Assembly (NCBI RefSeq): GCF_900113675.1
Contig: NZ_FOQE01000005.1
Location: 1 to 64,000 of the forward strand
Direction of reading: 5' to 3'
Source of the DNA: Pisciglobus halotolerans
Lineage (GTDB): Bacteria; Bacillota; Bacilli; Lactobacillales; Carnobacteriaceae
DNA length: 64,000 bases
Under the pieces are notes generated by a model. That model made no database searches. It was not told the DNA's origin and saw nothing but the letters and a program-made list of their open reading frames with translations. The position numbers and the translations under genes were made by a program. Shown piece after piece: positions 1 to 9,007 of the stretch. Position 1 is the first letter of the stretch; each line of letters opens with the position of its first letter.

Positions 1-94
1 ATGCTTGCTTTAAAAAAATAAAAAAGAATCAAAAATAGAAAACATTGTCGGCATAAGTGCGAAAACTTTTTTCCAACAATTAATTGACACTATC
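1..94 (+). mobile_element. Right end of an ISLre2-like element (body lies left of the window)
   Basis: These 94 bases are identical to 30412-30505, the right end of a more complete ISLre2-like remnant, and similar to 24141-24219. The outermost bases (TTCCAACAATTAATTGACAC then TATC) are an imperfect inverted match to the left ends at 23217 and 29512 (GTTAGTGTAAAAATTATTGTT). Only the terminal segment is visible, so I cannot say whether the missing body is intact. Confidence 0.75.
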
Positions 95-110
95 AAGAAA
101 ACCAGGCACC

Positions 111-139
111 TTGATTACCACAAAGAATGTAGTTATAAT
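111..139 (+). promoter_or_regulatory. Promoter of the Fur-family gene
   Basis: TTGATT at 111-116 and TATAAT at 134-139 are 17 bp apart, 38 bp before the start codon, which has a strong AAAAGGAGG ribosome site. It begins 16 bp after the inserted IS end, so the insertion has replaced everything upstream of the -35. Confidence 0.7.
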
Positions 140-176
140 ATAAACCGTTCAAGTCAGTTAAAAAGGAGGCTGTGTA

Positions 177-602
177 ATGATAAATGTCGACAATGCCATA
201 TCGGTCTTAAAGAAAAATGGCTATAAATATACAGATAAAAGAAAAAATATTTTAGCTGTGTTTGACCATGAGAACCGTTATTTAACTGCTAAGGACGTAC
301 AAAATCAGTTAAAAGAAGATTATCCAACCATTAGTTATGATACCATTTACCGTAACCTGTATACCTTTGTTGAATTAGATATTTTAGAGGAAACGGAGTT
401 GAATGGAGAAAAGCTGTTCCGTTTTAATTGTGCTCATCATGGCCACCACCACCACTTTATCTGTGTTGTATGCGGCAGAACCAAAACCATTGAGATGTGC
501 CCGATGGATTTTTTTAAAAATCAATTAAAAGACTGTGAAATTGAATCGCATCGATTTGAAATTTTTGGAAAATGTGAGAAGTGTCTGGCAAAACAACTGT
601 AG
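177..602 (+). CDS. Fur-family metalloregulator (Zur- or PerR-type)
   Basis: A 141-residue protein with the usual Fur-family layout. An N-terminal winged helix (about 1-80, with YTDKRKNIL and SYDTIYRNLY) is followed by a metal-binding dimerisation domain starting with CAHHGHHHHF. Two CxxC pairs (CVVC about 96-99 and CEKC near the end) are the structural zinc site. The His-rich stretch favours a zinc or peroxide sensor over an iron-sensing Fur, but Zur and PerR cannot be separated by eye. The ATG at 177 follows AAAAGGAGG. It is transcribed alone and is followed by the rpsU promoter. Confidence 0.85.
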   Translation: MINVDNAISVLKKNGYKYTDKRKNILAVFDHENRYLTAKDVQNQLKEDYPTISYDTIYRNLYTFVELDILEETELNGEKLFRFNCAHHGHHHHFICVVCGRTKTIEMCPMDFFKNQLKDCEIESHRFEIFGKCEKCLAKQL

Positions 603-694
603 ATGATCTGCTTAGTAGGTTAAAGAAGCCCTTTTTAGTGTGAAAAAGATGTAAGAAAAAAATACACTTTTTTTGAATAAACTTTAAGGTCGTA

Positions 695-723
695 TTGACT
701 AGGTAACTGACATTAGATATAAT
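695..723 (+). promoter_or_regulatory. Promoter of rpsU
   Basis: TTGACT at 695-700 and TATAAT at 718-723 are separated by 17 bp. The rpsU ATG lies about 84 bases further on, leaving a leader of roughly 75 bases that ends in an extended G-rich ribosome site (GGAGGGGGG). Confidence 0.75.
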
Positions 724-806
724 AACTTTGGACAGTTAATTATCTATGTTATGAAAAACATACGAAATAACGGTTACTTATTTAGCACGGAGGGGGGTAA
801 AGAAAT

Positions 807-980
807 ATGTCAAAAACAGTCGTTAAGAAAAATGAATCTCTTGATGATGCTCTTCGTCGCTTTAAACGTTCCGTTTCTAAAACAGGTACTTTACAAGAAG
901 CTCGCAAACGGGAATTTTATGAAAAACCCAGCGTAAAACGTAAGAAAAAATCTGAAGCAGCTAGAAAACGCAAACGTTAA
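807..980 (+). CDS. rpsU: Small-subunit ribosomal protein bS21
   Basis: A 57-residue, very basic protein starting [20 protein letters not shown] and ending in a Lys/Arg-rich tail. The [10 protein letters not shown] and REFYEKPS motifs are diagnostic of bS21, which binds the 30S platform near the 3' end of 16S rRNA and helps initiation. The ATG at 807 has a GGAGGGGGG ribosome site. yqeY follows 35 bp later, the usual rpsU-yqeY pair in Firmicutes. In many bacteria rpsU precedes dnaG-rpoD; here that pair is about 30 kb away. Confidence 0.95.
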   Translation: MSKTVVKKNESLDDALRRFKRSVSKTGTLQEARKREFYEKPSVKRKKKSEAARKRKR

Positions 981-1015
981 TCAAGACGTTCGTTTAAATG
1001 AGAGGTGGAATCAAC

Positions 1016-1459
1016 ATGTCGCTATTAACAACCGTTAACGAAGACATTAAAACAGCAATGAAAGCGAGAGATAAAGAAACGCTGGCTGTTTTAAGAATGA
1101 TTAAATCTTCATTACAAAACGAAGAAATTAAAAAAGGTTCTGCATTAAACGAAGAAGAAGAATTAACCGTTCTTTCTCGTGAGATGAAACAAAGACGTGA
1201 ATCTTTGACAGAGTTTAAATCAGCTGGACGCGACGATTTAGTTGAAAAGCTTGAAAAAGAAATAGCTATTGTTGAACGTTACCTGCCAAAACAATTATCA
1301 GAAGATGAATTGAGAGCGATCGTTAAAAAGACAGCCGATCGTGTGCAAGCTTCTTCAATGAAAGATTTTGGAAAAGTAATGGGTGCCGTGATGTCTGAAA
1401 TTAAAGGACAAGCGGATGGAAACGAAGTCAACCGTTTGGTTAAAGAACAATTGAGCTGA
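1016..1459 (+). CDS. YqeY-type GatB/YqeY-domain protein
   Basis: A 147-residue protein of the YqeY family, starting MSLLTTVNEDIKTAMKARDK. The conserved LRMIKSSLQNEEI, REMKQRRES and ERYLPKQLSEDEL blocks and the GKVMGAVMSEIKGQADG end are typical. The fold resembles the C-terminal tRNA-binding domain of GatB, but no firm cellular role is known. I chose the ATG at 1016, behind GAGGTGG, over an earlier in-frame start at 998. It probably shares the rpsU transcript and is followed by a terminator. Confidence 0.9.
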   Translation: MSLLTTVNEDIKTAMKARDKETLAVLRMIKSSLQNEEIKKGSALNEEEELTVLSREMKQRRESLTEFKSAGRDDLVEKLEKEIAIVERYLPKQLSEDELRAIVKKTADRVQASSMKDFGKVMGAVMSEIKGQADGNEVNRLVKEQLS

Positions 1460-1482
1460 TTCGTTAAATCAAAACCTGCATA

Positions 1483-1516
1483 AAAGATGATCTCGTTTAC
1501 TCGAGGTCATCTTTTT
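1483..1516 (+). terminator. Rho-independent terminator after yqeY
   Basis: AAAGATGA (1483-1490) pairs with TCATCTTT (1507-1514), with an inner CTCG/CGAG stem and a short T run. Confidence 0.85.
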
Positions 1517-1519
1517 GTT

Positions 1520-1570
1520 TCTATATAAGATCAGTGCAAAAACTTTGTCCAACCCTTAATGGAAACTATC
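1520..1570 (+). repeat. Decayed ISLre2-like right end
   Basis: The segment (ATAAGATCAGTGCAAAAACT, then TTGTCCAACCCTTAATGGAA and ACTATC) aligns with the right-end repeat at 1-94 but carries many substitutions. No matching left end lies nearby, so it is probably a solo terminal remnant. Confidence 0.5.
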
Positions 1571-1577
1571 GAGAGGT

Positions 1578-1606
1578 TTGGTTCTCCTTACCTTTTGTGA
1601 TAAAAT
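1578..1606 (+). promoter_or_regulatory. Promoter of the phoH operon
   Basis: TTGGTT at 1578-1583 and TAAAAT at 1601-1606 are 17 bp apart, 48 bp before the TTG start of phoH. The -35 abuts the decayed IS end. Confidence 0.55.
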
Positions 1607-1653
1607 AGACTATGATTCGAATTGAATAAATAAGAAAAGGAAGTGTTGATTGT

Positions 1654-2664
1654 TTGGCTGAATTAGCAAATGAAACACGCGAACTGCAATTAAAAGATCC
1701 AGCTTTGGCTCAATCTCTTTACGGCGCTCAGGATAAACACCTGAAGCTGCTTGAAGACAATATGGAAGTCGTCATCAATAGCAGAGGAGATCAACTGCTC
1801 ATTGTTGGAAGCAAAGAAAAAATTGACCAAACTGCAGATATTTTGATCCAATTGCAAGAATTACTGCACAGCGGTATTCAGATCGGACAAGCGGATGTTG
1901 TTACAGCAATCAAAATGGCTAATAGAGGTACGCTTTCCCGTTTTGTGAGCATGTACGAAGAAGAACTTGGACGAGATTTTAATGGAAGAGCGATTCGCGT
2001 AAAAACGTTTGGTCAGCGACAATACGTACAAGCCATTAAAAAAAATGATGTGGTATTTGGAATTGGTCCTGCTGGAACAGGAAAGACTTATCTAGCAGTA
2101 GTGATGGCAGTAGCAGCTTTGCGTAAAGGCGAAGTAAAAAGAATCATTTTGACACGTCCTGCTGTTGAAGCTGGAGAAAATCTAGGCTTTTTGCCAGGTG
2201 ACTTAAAAGAAAAAGTAGATCCTTATCTGAGACCTATCTATGATGCATTGTATAATATTTTTGGTCTAGAACACACCACTCGTTTAATGGACCGCGGTGT
2301 GATCGAAATTGCTCCTCTAGCCTATATGAGAGGGCGCACATTGGATGATGCCTTCGTTATTTTAGACGAAGCTCAGAATACAACGATTCCACAAATGAGA
2401 ATGTTTTTGACTCGTTTAGGTTTTGGTTCAAAAATGATTATCAATGGAGATGTCACGCAGATCGACCTGCCTAGAGGAACAACTAGCGGCCTGATCAATG
2501 CTGAACGGGTTTTAAGGGAAGTCAAAAAAATCAAATTTATTTCCTTTGATGCTACAGATGTGGTTCGTCATCCAGTGGTAGCCGATATCATCTTAGCCTA
2601 CAATGAAGAAACGACGCATGCACAATTAAACCAGCAAGCAGAGAACGACTTGAAAAATGAATAG
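1654..2664 (+). CDS. phoH: PhoH-family ATPase
   Basis: A 336-residue cytoplasmic P-loop protein of the PhoH/YbeZ family. The Walker A GPAGTGKTYLA lies at about 138-148, with a Walker B-like FVILDEAQN and a QIDLPRGTTSGL block near 270. The N-terminal region resembles a small nucleic-acid-binding domain. Its neighbour YbeY is an rRNA maturation endonuclease, and PhoH proteins are thought to act with it. The TTG at 1654 follows AAGGAAG at a normal distance; no ATG fits. It is the first gene of phoH-pgpH-ybeY-dgkA-era-recO. Confidence 0.93.
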   Translation: MAELANETRELQLKDPALAQSLYGAQDKHLKLLEDNMEVVINSRGDQLLIVGSKEKIDQTADILIQLQELLHSGIQIGQADVVTAIKMANRGTLSRFVSMYEEELGRDFNGRAIRVKTFGQRQYVQAIKKNDVVFGIGPAGTGKTYLAVVMAVAALRKGEVKRIILTRPAVEAGENLGFLPGDLKEKVDPYLRPIYDALYNIFGLEHTTRLMDRGVIEIAPLAYMRGRTLDDAFVILDEAQNTTIPQMRMFLTRLGFGSKMIINGDVTQIDLPRGTTSGLINAERVLREVKKIKFISFDATDVVRHPVVADIILAYNEETTHAQLNQQAENDLKNE

Positions 2665-2682
2665 CAAAAGAGGAGTGAAGAG

Positions 2683-4848
2683 ATGCAGAAAAAATTCGTG
2701 CAATTGCAGAATAAACTGGGAAAGAGTTACCTTCCAGTCGTTTTTGTATTCTTTTCACTCCTTCTTTTGCTGATTCTTTACCCTAGTGTAAAGCCTCATG
2801 TGCTGGATGTTCAATTGTATCAAGTTGCGGAGCAGACGATTCGAGCAAACACGACTGTTGAAGACAAAGAACGTACAGAAGCCAATCAAAAAATTGCGGC
2901 AGATAGTGTAGAACCCGTTTACACGTTTAATTCTGAGCTAGAAAAAAATCAAACAACTAAAATTGAGCTGTTATTTGCTGCAGTCAATGAAGTCAAACAA
3001 ACTAAAAAAAATTCAGAAATTACAGTACCTGGCACTAAGGGTGATCCAGACCAAAAAGCAGCAGAAGAAAGAATACAGTTATTTGCTGAAAAGCTGCATC
3101 ATCTGGATGAGCCGACTCAAGACTTTATCTCTCGTCTGCCAGAATGGGCCATCAGTGATTTGCTAAGTGCCTCTTTAGATGATTTAGAGCTGCTAGAACA
3201 TTCTTTGATTGAGATTGTCTCAGAAAAAATGTCTCAGCCGATCAAAAAAGAGCAGTTAGAAACGACGATTGATGAAGCAAAAAACAATATCCAATATACT
3301 GCACTAAACGGTACATATGAACGCATTGCTAATTTGCTGCTGGATCATGCCATTGTTGAAAATCAACTGTATGATGAGCAAGAAACCGAACAGCAACGTC
3401 AAGCAGCTATAAAACGTGTTCAGCCGGTGATGATTCTGCAAGGGCAAGTAGTGGTGCAAGAAGGTCATGTGATTGATAGCGGGGATATGCATCAATTAAA
3501 GTTATTAGGTATGTTAGAAAATAAAGCATCTTATCAATTGCTGATCAGTTTACTGGTATTATTGTTCGTTCAGTCTGTTCATTTGCTTTTTGTGACCAGA
3601 TCTGAAAACGACCTTTTTTTAAAACGAAAAAGAGAGGTTACTTTTTATTATATTTTGGTGGTATTTGGTTTAATATTGATGAAAGGATTGCAGCTGATCA
3701 GCAAAGCAGACGTTCAATACGTTGAATGGCTATATCCTGCTGCATTAGCTCCTATATTGATCACGACGCTTTCTTCACGCCGATATGGATTTTTAGCAAA
3801 TAGCTACTTAGCCGCTTTGTCTATTTATCTTTTCCATGAAACAAATGGTGTAAATTCAGGTTTGACTATCCTATTATTTTATTTTTTAAGCGGCTTGTTA
3901 GGTACACTACATTCAAATAAACAAAGGCTTTCTTTTTCTAATAAAAAATTATGGAGGTTTATTTTTGCTGATGCGCTTTTGATGATCGCTTTAGTTTTTT
4001 ATATGAATCAACCTTTTGTTTCATTTGATACAGGGATCATGGTTCTTTTCGCCATGATCGGCGGTATGTTAGCGTATCTGCTGGCTTTGTTGTTCTTTCC
4101 CTATGCAGAAGTACTTCAGACAGACAGTTCAGCGCTTAAATTGCTTGAACTGTCAAACCCAAACCAGCCTCTTCTTCAGCTGCTATTGACACAAGCTCCA
4201 GGTACTTATCATCACAGTCTGATGGTAGCCAATTTGAGTTCAGCTGCTGTAGGAGCGATCGGGCTAGATCCCTTATTTGCTCGCGTAGCTTGTTATTATC
4301 ACGATGTGGGAAAATTGGCGCATCCTTTGTTTTTTGTAGAGAATGTACCAACAGGGATGAAAAATCCACATGATCTGCTTTCACCCGAAGAAAGCAGAGA
4401 CATGATCTTCAGCCATGTGACGGAAGGGGTTCGTATGTTAGAAGAAGCAGATTTTCCTACTGACTTAATAGACATTTGTGCTCAGCACCATGGAACGACT
4501 TTAATGAAATACTTTTATATTGAAGCAAAAAAAGAAAACGAAGATGTGAAAGAAGTGGATTTTCGTTACGCAGGACCAAAACCACAAACAAAAACAGCCG
4601 CTATTATTCATATTGCTGATAGTGCAGAGGCTGCTTGTCGATCGATGGCCGGCCCAACAAAAGACAAAATCAAACATTTCGTTCATCATTTGATTAATGA
4701 TAGAATAGAAGACGGACAATTTGATGAGTGTCCTTTGACGATCAAAGAATTGAAAAAAATTGAAACTTCCCTTGTTAACAATTTGATAGGAACGTTTCAT
4801 TCGCGTATTGAGTATCCAGAATTAAAAAAAGAAGATAGAGAAAAATAA
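2683..4848 (+). CDS. pgpH: Membrane HD phosphodiesterase, PgpH type (c-di-AMP hydrolase)
   Basis: A 721-residue protein with one N-terminal membrane segment (about 15-35), a large extracytoplasmic domain to about 275, about seven membrane helices (about 280-475), and a C-terminal HD domain. The metal-binding motif is visible as TYHHSLMVANL followed by CYYHDVGKL near 545. This is the layout of PgpH/YqfF, which hydrolyses the second messenger c-di-AMP. The ATG follows GAGGAG, 18 bp after phoH, and ybeY comes next as in most Firmicutes. Confidence 0.93.
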   Translation: MQKKFVQLQNKLGKSYLPVVFVFFSLLLLLILYPSVKPHVLDVQLYQVAEQTIRANTTVEDKERTEANQKIAADSVEPVYTFNSELEKNQTTKIELLFAAVNEVKQTKKNSEITVPGTKGDPDQKAAEERIQLFAEKLHHLDEPTQDFISRLPEWAISDLLSASLDDLELLEHSLIEIVSEKMSQPIKKEQLETTIDEAKNNIQYTALNGTYERIANLLLDHAIVENQLYDEQETEQQRQAAIKRVQPVMILQGQVVVQEGHVIDSGDMHQLKLLGMLENKASYQLLISLLVLLFVQSVHLLFVTRSENDLFLKRKREVTFYYILVVFGLILMKGLQLISKADVQYVEWLYPAALAPILITTLSSRRYGFLANSYLAALSIYLFHETNGVNSGLTILLFYFLSGLLGTLHSNKQRLSFSNKKLWRFIFADALLMIALVFYMNQPFVSFDTGIMVLFAMIGGMLAYLLALLFFPYAEVLQTDSSALKLLELSNPNQPLLQLLLTQAPGTYHHSLMVANLSSAAVGAIGLDPLFARVACYYHDVGKLAHPLFFVENVPTGMKNPHDLLSPEESRDMIFSHVTEGVRMLEEADFPTDLIDICAQHHGTTLMKYFYIEAKKENEDVKEVDFRYAGPKPQTKTAAIIHIADSAEAACRSMAGPTKDKIKHFVHHLINDRIEDGQFDECPLTIKELKKIETSLVNNLIGTFHSRIEYPELKKEDREK

Positions 4849-4883
4849 ATGAGTTTAGTGAATGAATAGGAGCGTATGAAAAT

Positions 4884-5363
4884 ATGGAATTAGATATTTT
4901 CGATGAAACAAAAAAGATTACAAAGGATCAAGAACAATTAGTATATTCTCTTTTGACTTTTGCAGCCGAACAGTTAGGATTGCCATCTACTGCAGAAATG
5001 TCTGTTACTTTTGTGACGAATGATCGTATCCAAGAAATCAACCGCGATTATCGTCACAAAGACCAGCCAACTGATGTTATCAGTTTTGCGTTAGAAGATG
5101 AAACTGAAGATGAAATTGAGGTTCATCTAGAAGAATTTGCAGATGCATTGCCGCTTAATATTGGTGATATTTTGATTTCTGTTGATCGAACAGAAGAACA
5201 AGCTAAAGAATATGGTCATTCTTTTGAACGCGAACTTGGTTTTTTAGCTTTACACGGATTTCTTCATTTAAATGGCTATGACCATATGGAGCCAGAAGAT
5301 GAAAAAGAGATGTTTGATTTGCAGAAGCGATTATTAAAGGAGTATGGACTTGGAAGAGAATAA
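4884..5363 (+). CDS. ybeY: Endoribonuclease YbeY
   Basis: A 159-residue protein with the YbeY zinc motif HGFLHLNGYDH near 133-143 and the upstream TDVISFAL block. YbeY is a single-strand-specific metallo-endoribonuclease needed for 16S rRNA 3'-end maturation and ribosome quality control. It sits between pgpH and dgkA and overlaps dgkA by 20 bp, which suggests coupled translation. Confidence 0.95.
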   Translation: MELDIFDETKKITKDQEQLVYSLLTFAAEQLGLPSTAEMSVTFVTNDRIQEINRDYRHKDQPTDVISFALEDETEDEIEVHLEEFADALPLNIGDILISVDRTEEQAKEYGHSFERELGFLALHGFLHLNGYDHMEPEDEKEMFDLQKRLLKEYGLGRE

Positions 5364-5739
5364 GAAAACAACAAAAAATAGAGGCTATGGAGATTCTTTT
5401 AAGTATGCTTTTTTTGGTATAAAAACTGCTTTTCAAGAAGAAAGAAATATGCGGACCCATCTGATACTTGGCCTGGTCACTGTTTTATGTTGTTTATTTT
5501 TAAACCTCTCTTTGTATGAGTGGTTTTGGATCTTATTATGTATTTTTCAGGTGCTAGTGACGGAAATTTGGAATACAGTCATTGAAAATGTGGTGGATTT
5601 AGTGACTGGACAACGATTCCATCAATTAGCAAAAAAAGCTAAAGATATGGCTGCTGCGGCTGTTCTTCTAACATCTCTGTTTTCTACTATCGTAGGAGCA
5701 GTCATTATTTTTCCTAAAGTTTTTCATCTCTTTTTTTGA
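5344..5739 (+). CDS. dgkA: Diacylglycerol/undecaprenol kinase
   Basis: A 131-residue small membrane kinase. Membrane helices lie at about 40-58, 60-78 and 105-128. The active-site block TEIWNTVIENVVDL, followed by HQLAKKAKDMAAAAVLL, matches the DgkA family. Gram-positive members mainly phosphorylate undecaprenol, feeding the lipid carrier of wall synthesis. The ATG at 5344 has AAAGGAG only one base upstream; the in-frame TTG at 5350 is better spaced and could be the real start. Confidence 0.92.
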   Translation: MDLEENKKTTKNRGYGDSFKYAFFGIKTAFQEERNMRTHLILGLVTVLCCLFLNLSLYEWFWILLCIFQVLVTEIWNTVIENVVDLVTGQRFHQLAKKAKDMAAAAVLLTSLFSTIVGAVIIFPKVFHLFF

Positions 5740-5846
5740 TAAACTTTTAACGAAGCAGCAAATCCAAAGAGTGTAAAAGTTGAAACGAACAACTTAAGAA
5801 AAAACAGAAACCTATCAAGTGAGAAAATGAATCGGGGGAAAAACGA

Positions 5847-6752
5847 ATGGTTAAAAAAGAACATAAATCTGGGTTTGTTTCTATTGTAGGGCGTCCGAAT
5901 GTAGGAAAGTCAACCTTGCTCAATCGTGTAGTAGGACAAAAAATTGCAATCATGAGCGACAAAGCTCAAACAACTAGAAACAAAATTCAAGGAATCTATA
6001 CCACAAAAGAAGCACAAATTATTTTTATTGATACTCCAGGTATTCACAAACCTAAACATCGCTTAGGAGATTTTATGGTCGACACCGCTTTGAGTTCGAT
6101 CAGCGGAGTAGAAGCTATTCTCTTTATGGTGAGCGCAATCCAAAAAAGAGGTCCTGGAGATAATTTTATTATAGAAAAATTAAAAGAAGCTAACAAACCT
6201 GTTTTTCTTGTCATCAATAAAATCGATCAAATTCATCCCGATAAATTATTGGCGATTATCGAAGACTACAAAACGGAAATGGATTTTGCAGAAATCGTAC
6301 CAATCTCTGCAACAGAAGGCAATAATGTGGAACGCCTTTTAGAAACGATTGTCCAGTATATGCCAGAAGGTCCGCAATACTATCCAGAAGAACAGGTTAC
6401 AGACCATCCGGAATACTTTATTGTCTCTGAGCTGATTCGTGAAAAAGTGCTGGAATTGACACGTGAAGAAGTGCCGCATTCTGTTGCTGTCGTTGTCGAA
6501 AGCATGCAACGAAATGAAAACAATAAAGTTCAAGTTCATGCTGCTATTATCGTGGAACGTTCAAGTCAAAAAGGAATCATTATCGGTAAAGGCGGGAAGA
6601 TGCTGAAAGAAATCGGTATCCGAGCCAGACGCGATATTGAATTGTTGTTAGGAGATAAAATCTTCTTAGATCTTTGGGTCAAAGTTCAAAAAGACTGGCG
6701 TGATCGACAAACTTATCTTCAAGACTATGGGTATCGGAAAGAAGATTACTAA
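5847..6752 (+). CDS. era: GTPase Era
   Basis: A 301-residue GTPase with G1 [12 protein letters not shown] (about 16-27), G3 DTPGIH, G4 NKID and a C-terminal KH domain containing [13 protein letters not shown]. Era binds the 3' end of 16S rRNA during 30S assembly. It follows dgkA after a 107-bp gap with no other feature and precedes recO, the standard order. The ATG follows a GGGGGA ribosome site. Confidence 0.97.
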   Translation: MVKKEHKSGFVSIVGRPNVGKSTLLNRVVGQKIAIMSDKAQTTRNKIQGIYTTKEAQIIFIDTPGIHKPKHRLGDFMVDTALSSISGVEAILFMVSAIQKRGPGDNFIIEKLKEANKPVFLVINKIDQIHPDKLLAIIEDYKTEMDFAEIVPISATEGNNVERLLETIVQYMPEGPQYYPEEQVTDHPEYFIVSELIREKVLELTREEVPHSVAVVVESMQRNENNKVQVHAAIIVERSSQKGIIIGKGGKMLKEIGIRARRDIELLLGDKIFLDLWVKVQKDWRDRQTYLQDYGYRKEDY

Positions 6753-6786
6753 CAATATGCTTTTTTAAAAGGTTGGGGGCAAGAAA

Positions 6787-7614
6787 ATGGGGAAAGTCGA
6801 AGAATTTGAAGGCATTATTTTATCGGTGCGCCATCATCATGAAAATGATCATTTGGTTAAGATTTTTACTGATCGATTTGGTAAACTGATGTTTTTTTCT
6901 CGTGGCACAGCCAAGCGAAACAGCAAAATGAAAACAGCCATTCTGCCTTTTACGAAAGCGACTTATATTGGCACTATCAATCAGACGGGCCTAAGCTTTT
7001 TGAACGATGCAAAAGATAGAGAACAGTATCAAAGTATGCAGACAGATATCTTTTTGAATGCTTATGCAACTTATTTATTGAACTTAACAGACGCAGCACT
7101 GGAAGACCGTGTGCCCAATGGAACACTTTATCACAAGCTGGCAGCAAGCCTAAGAGAAATCGACGAGGGCAGCGACCCGCAAATCATCGTAAATATTTTT
7201 GAAATTCAATTGTTGCCTTATTTTGGTGTAGCGCCCGAGTTAAGAGGTTGCAGTGTTTGCGGAAACACAGAAGGCCCCTTCGACTACTCTGACCGCTATG
7301 GCGGATTATTATGCCGCAACCATTGGCAGCTTGATAAACACCGTTATCATGCTTCCCAACGAGCCATTTATTTTTTACGGTTGTTTTCTAGAGTCTCTAT
7401 CGATCAGTTAGGAATAATCAGTGTGAAAGAAGAAACAAAAAAAGAAATCCAACACTTGATTGATATGATTTATAATGAAACAGTAGGAATCAAATTAAAA
7501 AGTAAATCTTTTATTCAGAAAATGGGTCAATGGGGAGACGTATTAAAAGAAAGCCGTAACCCAGACAACAAGCAGAAGAATGAAGTTTCCCAAACAGATG
7601 AAGACAAGCTGTAA
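6787..7614 (+). CDS. recO: DNA repair protein RecO
   Basis: A 275-residue RecO with an N-terminal OB fold (VEEFEGIILSVRHHHENDHL) and a central cluster CSVCG and CRNHW that partly preserves the zinc-finger cysteines. RecO helps load RecA on SSB-coated single strands with RecR and RecF. The gene is complete. Immediately after its stop comes an rpsI 3'-end fragment and the left end of the mobile element. In relatives recO is normally followed by glyQS, which here lies 17 kb downstream. Confidence 0.95.
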   Translation: MGKVEEFEGIILSVRHHHENDHLVKIFTDRFGKLMFFSRGTAKRNSKMKTAILPFTKATYIGTINQTGLSFLNDAKDREQYQSMQTDIFLNAYATYLLNLTDAALEDRVPNGTLYHKLAASLREIDEGSDPQIIVNIFEIQLLPYFGVAPELRGCSVCGNTEGPFDYSDRYGGLLCRNHWQLDKHRYHASQRAIYFLRLFSRVSIDQLGIISVKEETKKEIQHLIDMIYNETVGIKLKSKSFIQKMGQWGDVLKESRNPDNKQKNEVSQTDEDKL

Positions 7615-7620
7615 GTAAGC

Positions 7621-7701
7621 ATGCGTGAAAGAAAAAAACGTGAACGTAAGAAACCAGGTCTTAAAAAAGCCCGTAAAGCATCACAATTCTCAAAACGTTA
7701 A
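7621..7701 (+). pseudogene. rpsI: rpsI 3'-end fragment forming the left attachment repeat
   Basis: This 26-codon reading frame ends with KKPGLKKARKASQFSKR and a stop, which is the C-terminus of ribosomal protein uS9. The rest of rpsI is absent, and recO is directly upstream. A second, diverged copy of the last 50 bases lies at 21747-21795. Elements that integrate into a gene's 3' end carry such a copy so that the target stays functional, so I read it as the left attachment site. MRERKK is immediately followed by RERKKP, a small internal duplication. Confidence 0.8.
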
Positions 7702-7723
7702 AAACAGCTTCATATCAGTACTT

Positions 7724-9007
7724 TCAGGCGTTTCGCAATTCATTTTGCGAAGCGTCTTTTTTTGAGTTGACACCATTCCGGTCTGACTCTTTTTGAGACA
7801 ATTTGCGATAGGCTATTTCACCAATGGGCATTTGAATCACGTTCGGTGTATTCACATAGGTTCTAGTGATGTTGGTATCGCTATGTGTTAATGCCTCAGA
7901 AATTTGCTCCAGAGCTACACCAGATTGTTTTGCTAAAGTTGCTCCAGTATGCCGTAACTTGTGTGGAGTCGCATGGGTAAGGTGTTTATGTCGTCGCTCA
8001 ATGGATTTCATGCGGTAGTTCAAATAATCTGTATGAAGACGTTGATTGATATTCCCTTTATCATCAAAGAAAGTAAAGAGTAGCTGTTCTTCGGTTTGTT
8101 CGATTTCAAACTGAGCTAATTCTTCTTTTTGTTGGACTTTCCACTGTTGAAGTAATTGCTTTAGTTCATTTGGAATATGGAAAATTGTCGTTTTATTTCC
8201 TTTTGTGCTTTTTTCATTGCCAAATTTATCTAAGGCTTTACCAATTGTGATCTGGGAAGTAGTGAAATTCACGTCTTTCCATTTGATAGCATAGGTTTCT
8301 GATTTGCGATCAGATAAAAAGAAGGTAGTCAGAAATAATACATAGTCCTGTAAAGTCAGTTGCCCATTTTCGTAATCGCTTTGGACGGCGGTTAACCATT
8401 CTTGAAGTTGCTCAAAGGAGAGGTATAAATCTTCTTCTTTCTTGGCTTCTTGTAATTGGTTTTTCTTGGTAGCGTTAATCCGTTTAAGCGATTTTTCCAG
8501 TCTGTTTCGTTCAATGTATTCAAGCTCTTCCGCCCAATCAAAAATAGAATTAACGTAGCTACGCAATGTCTTAAAGTTTGCATATTCGGCAGCCTTTTGT
8601 GTCATGATTTTTAGAACAAAGGCTTTGTTTTGATTAAGGTAGTTCAACGTGTATTTCCCAAACATTGGTAAGATATGAAGTCGGAAAATATCTTTTGTAT
8701 TTGCAATCGTAACGGCTGTGGGGGACTTCGTATTTCTAGAAGTTAAACCAGCCGTATAAGCATCTAGCCAGATATCTTTGTAGAAATCTTTGAGCAGTGA
8801 TTCACCACCTAGTTCAAAAGCGTTCTTTTCTTTGTTTTCCCGTAGCTCTTTAATCTTGGCGTAAAAATCAATCTCGGCTTCCTTTGCCTCCTTTTTTGTT
8901 TTAAACGTTTTCGAGTAAAGCTTTGCTACTCCTAAAATGTTTTGTACATCTTGAGGGTAGTAGAGCCTTAATCGATAAGTGTTGTTTTCTGTCTTTGTAA
9001 TAGCCAT
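7724..9007 (-). CDS. int: Tyrosine recombinase (integrase) of the element
   Basis: A 427-residue phage/ICE-type integrase. It has an N-terminal arm-binding domain (YRLRLYYPQD), a core-binding domain (about 75-175) and a C-terminal catalytic domain. The catalytic residues are present: R234 in SDRKSETY, H349 and R352 in HKLRHTG, H375 in LTHSD and Y384 in TRTYVN. It lies next to the left attachment repeat, as expected for a 3'-end-targeting integrase. The ATG at 9007 follows GGAGG with normal spacing, but both lie in an inverted repeat (9004-9048) that could control translation. Confidence 0.95.
   Translation of the reverse strand: MAITKTENNTYRLRLYYPQDVQNILGVAKLYSKTFKTKKEAKEAEIDFYAKIKELRENKEKNAFELGGESLLKDFYKDIWLDAYTAGLTSRNTKSPTAVTIANTKDIFRLHILPMFGKYTLNYLNQNKAFVLKIMTQKAAEYANFKTLRSYVNSIFDWAEELEYIERNRLEKSLKRINATKKNQLQEAKKEEDLYLSFEQLQEWLTAVQSDYENGQLTLQDYVLFLTTFFLSDRKSETYAIKWKDVNFTTSQITIGKALDKFGNEKSTKGNKTTIFHIPNELKQLLQQWKVQQKEELAQFEIEQTEEQLLFTFFDDKGNINQRLHTDYLNYRMKSIERRHKHLTHATPHKLRHTGATLAKQSGVALEQISEALTHSDTNITRTYVNTPNVIQMPIGEIAYRKLSQKESDRNGVNSKKDASQNELRNA
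7727..7763. terminator. Terminator overlapping the 3' end of the integrase gene
   Basis: GGCGTTTCGCAA (7727-7738) pairs with TTGCGAAGCGTC (7745-7756), allowing two G-U pairs, followed by seven T on the plus strand. In an rpsI-integrated form it would terminate rpsI. The integrase stop codon (7724-7726) abuts it, so the stem encodes the last residues of the integrase. Confidence 0.8.

Noticed and set aside
4136-4800. Long open frames on the minus strand inside pgpH
   Set aside because: They are shadows of the strong plus-strand HD-domain gene, with no ribosome sites or recognisable domains.
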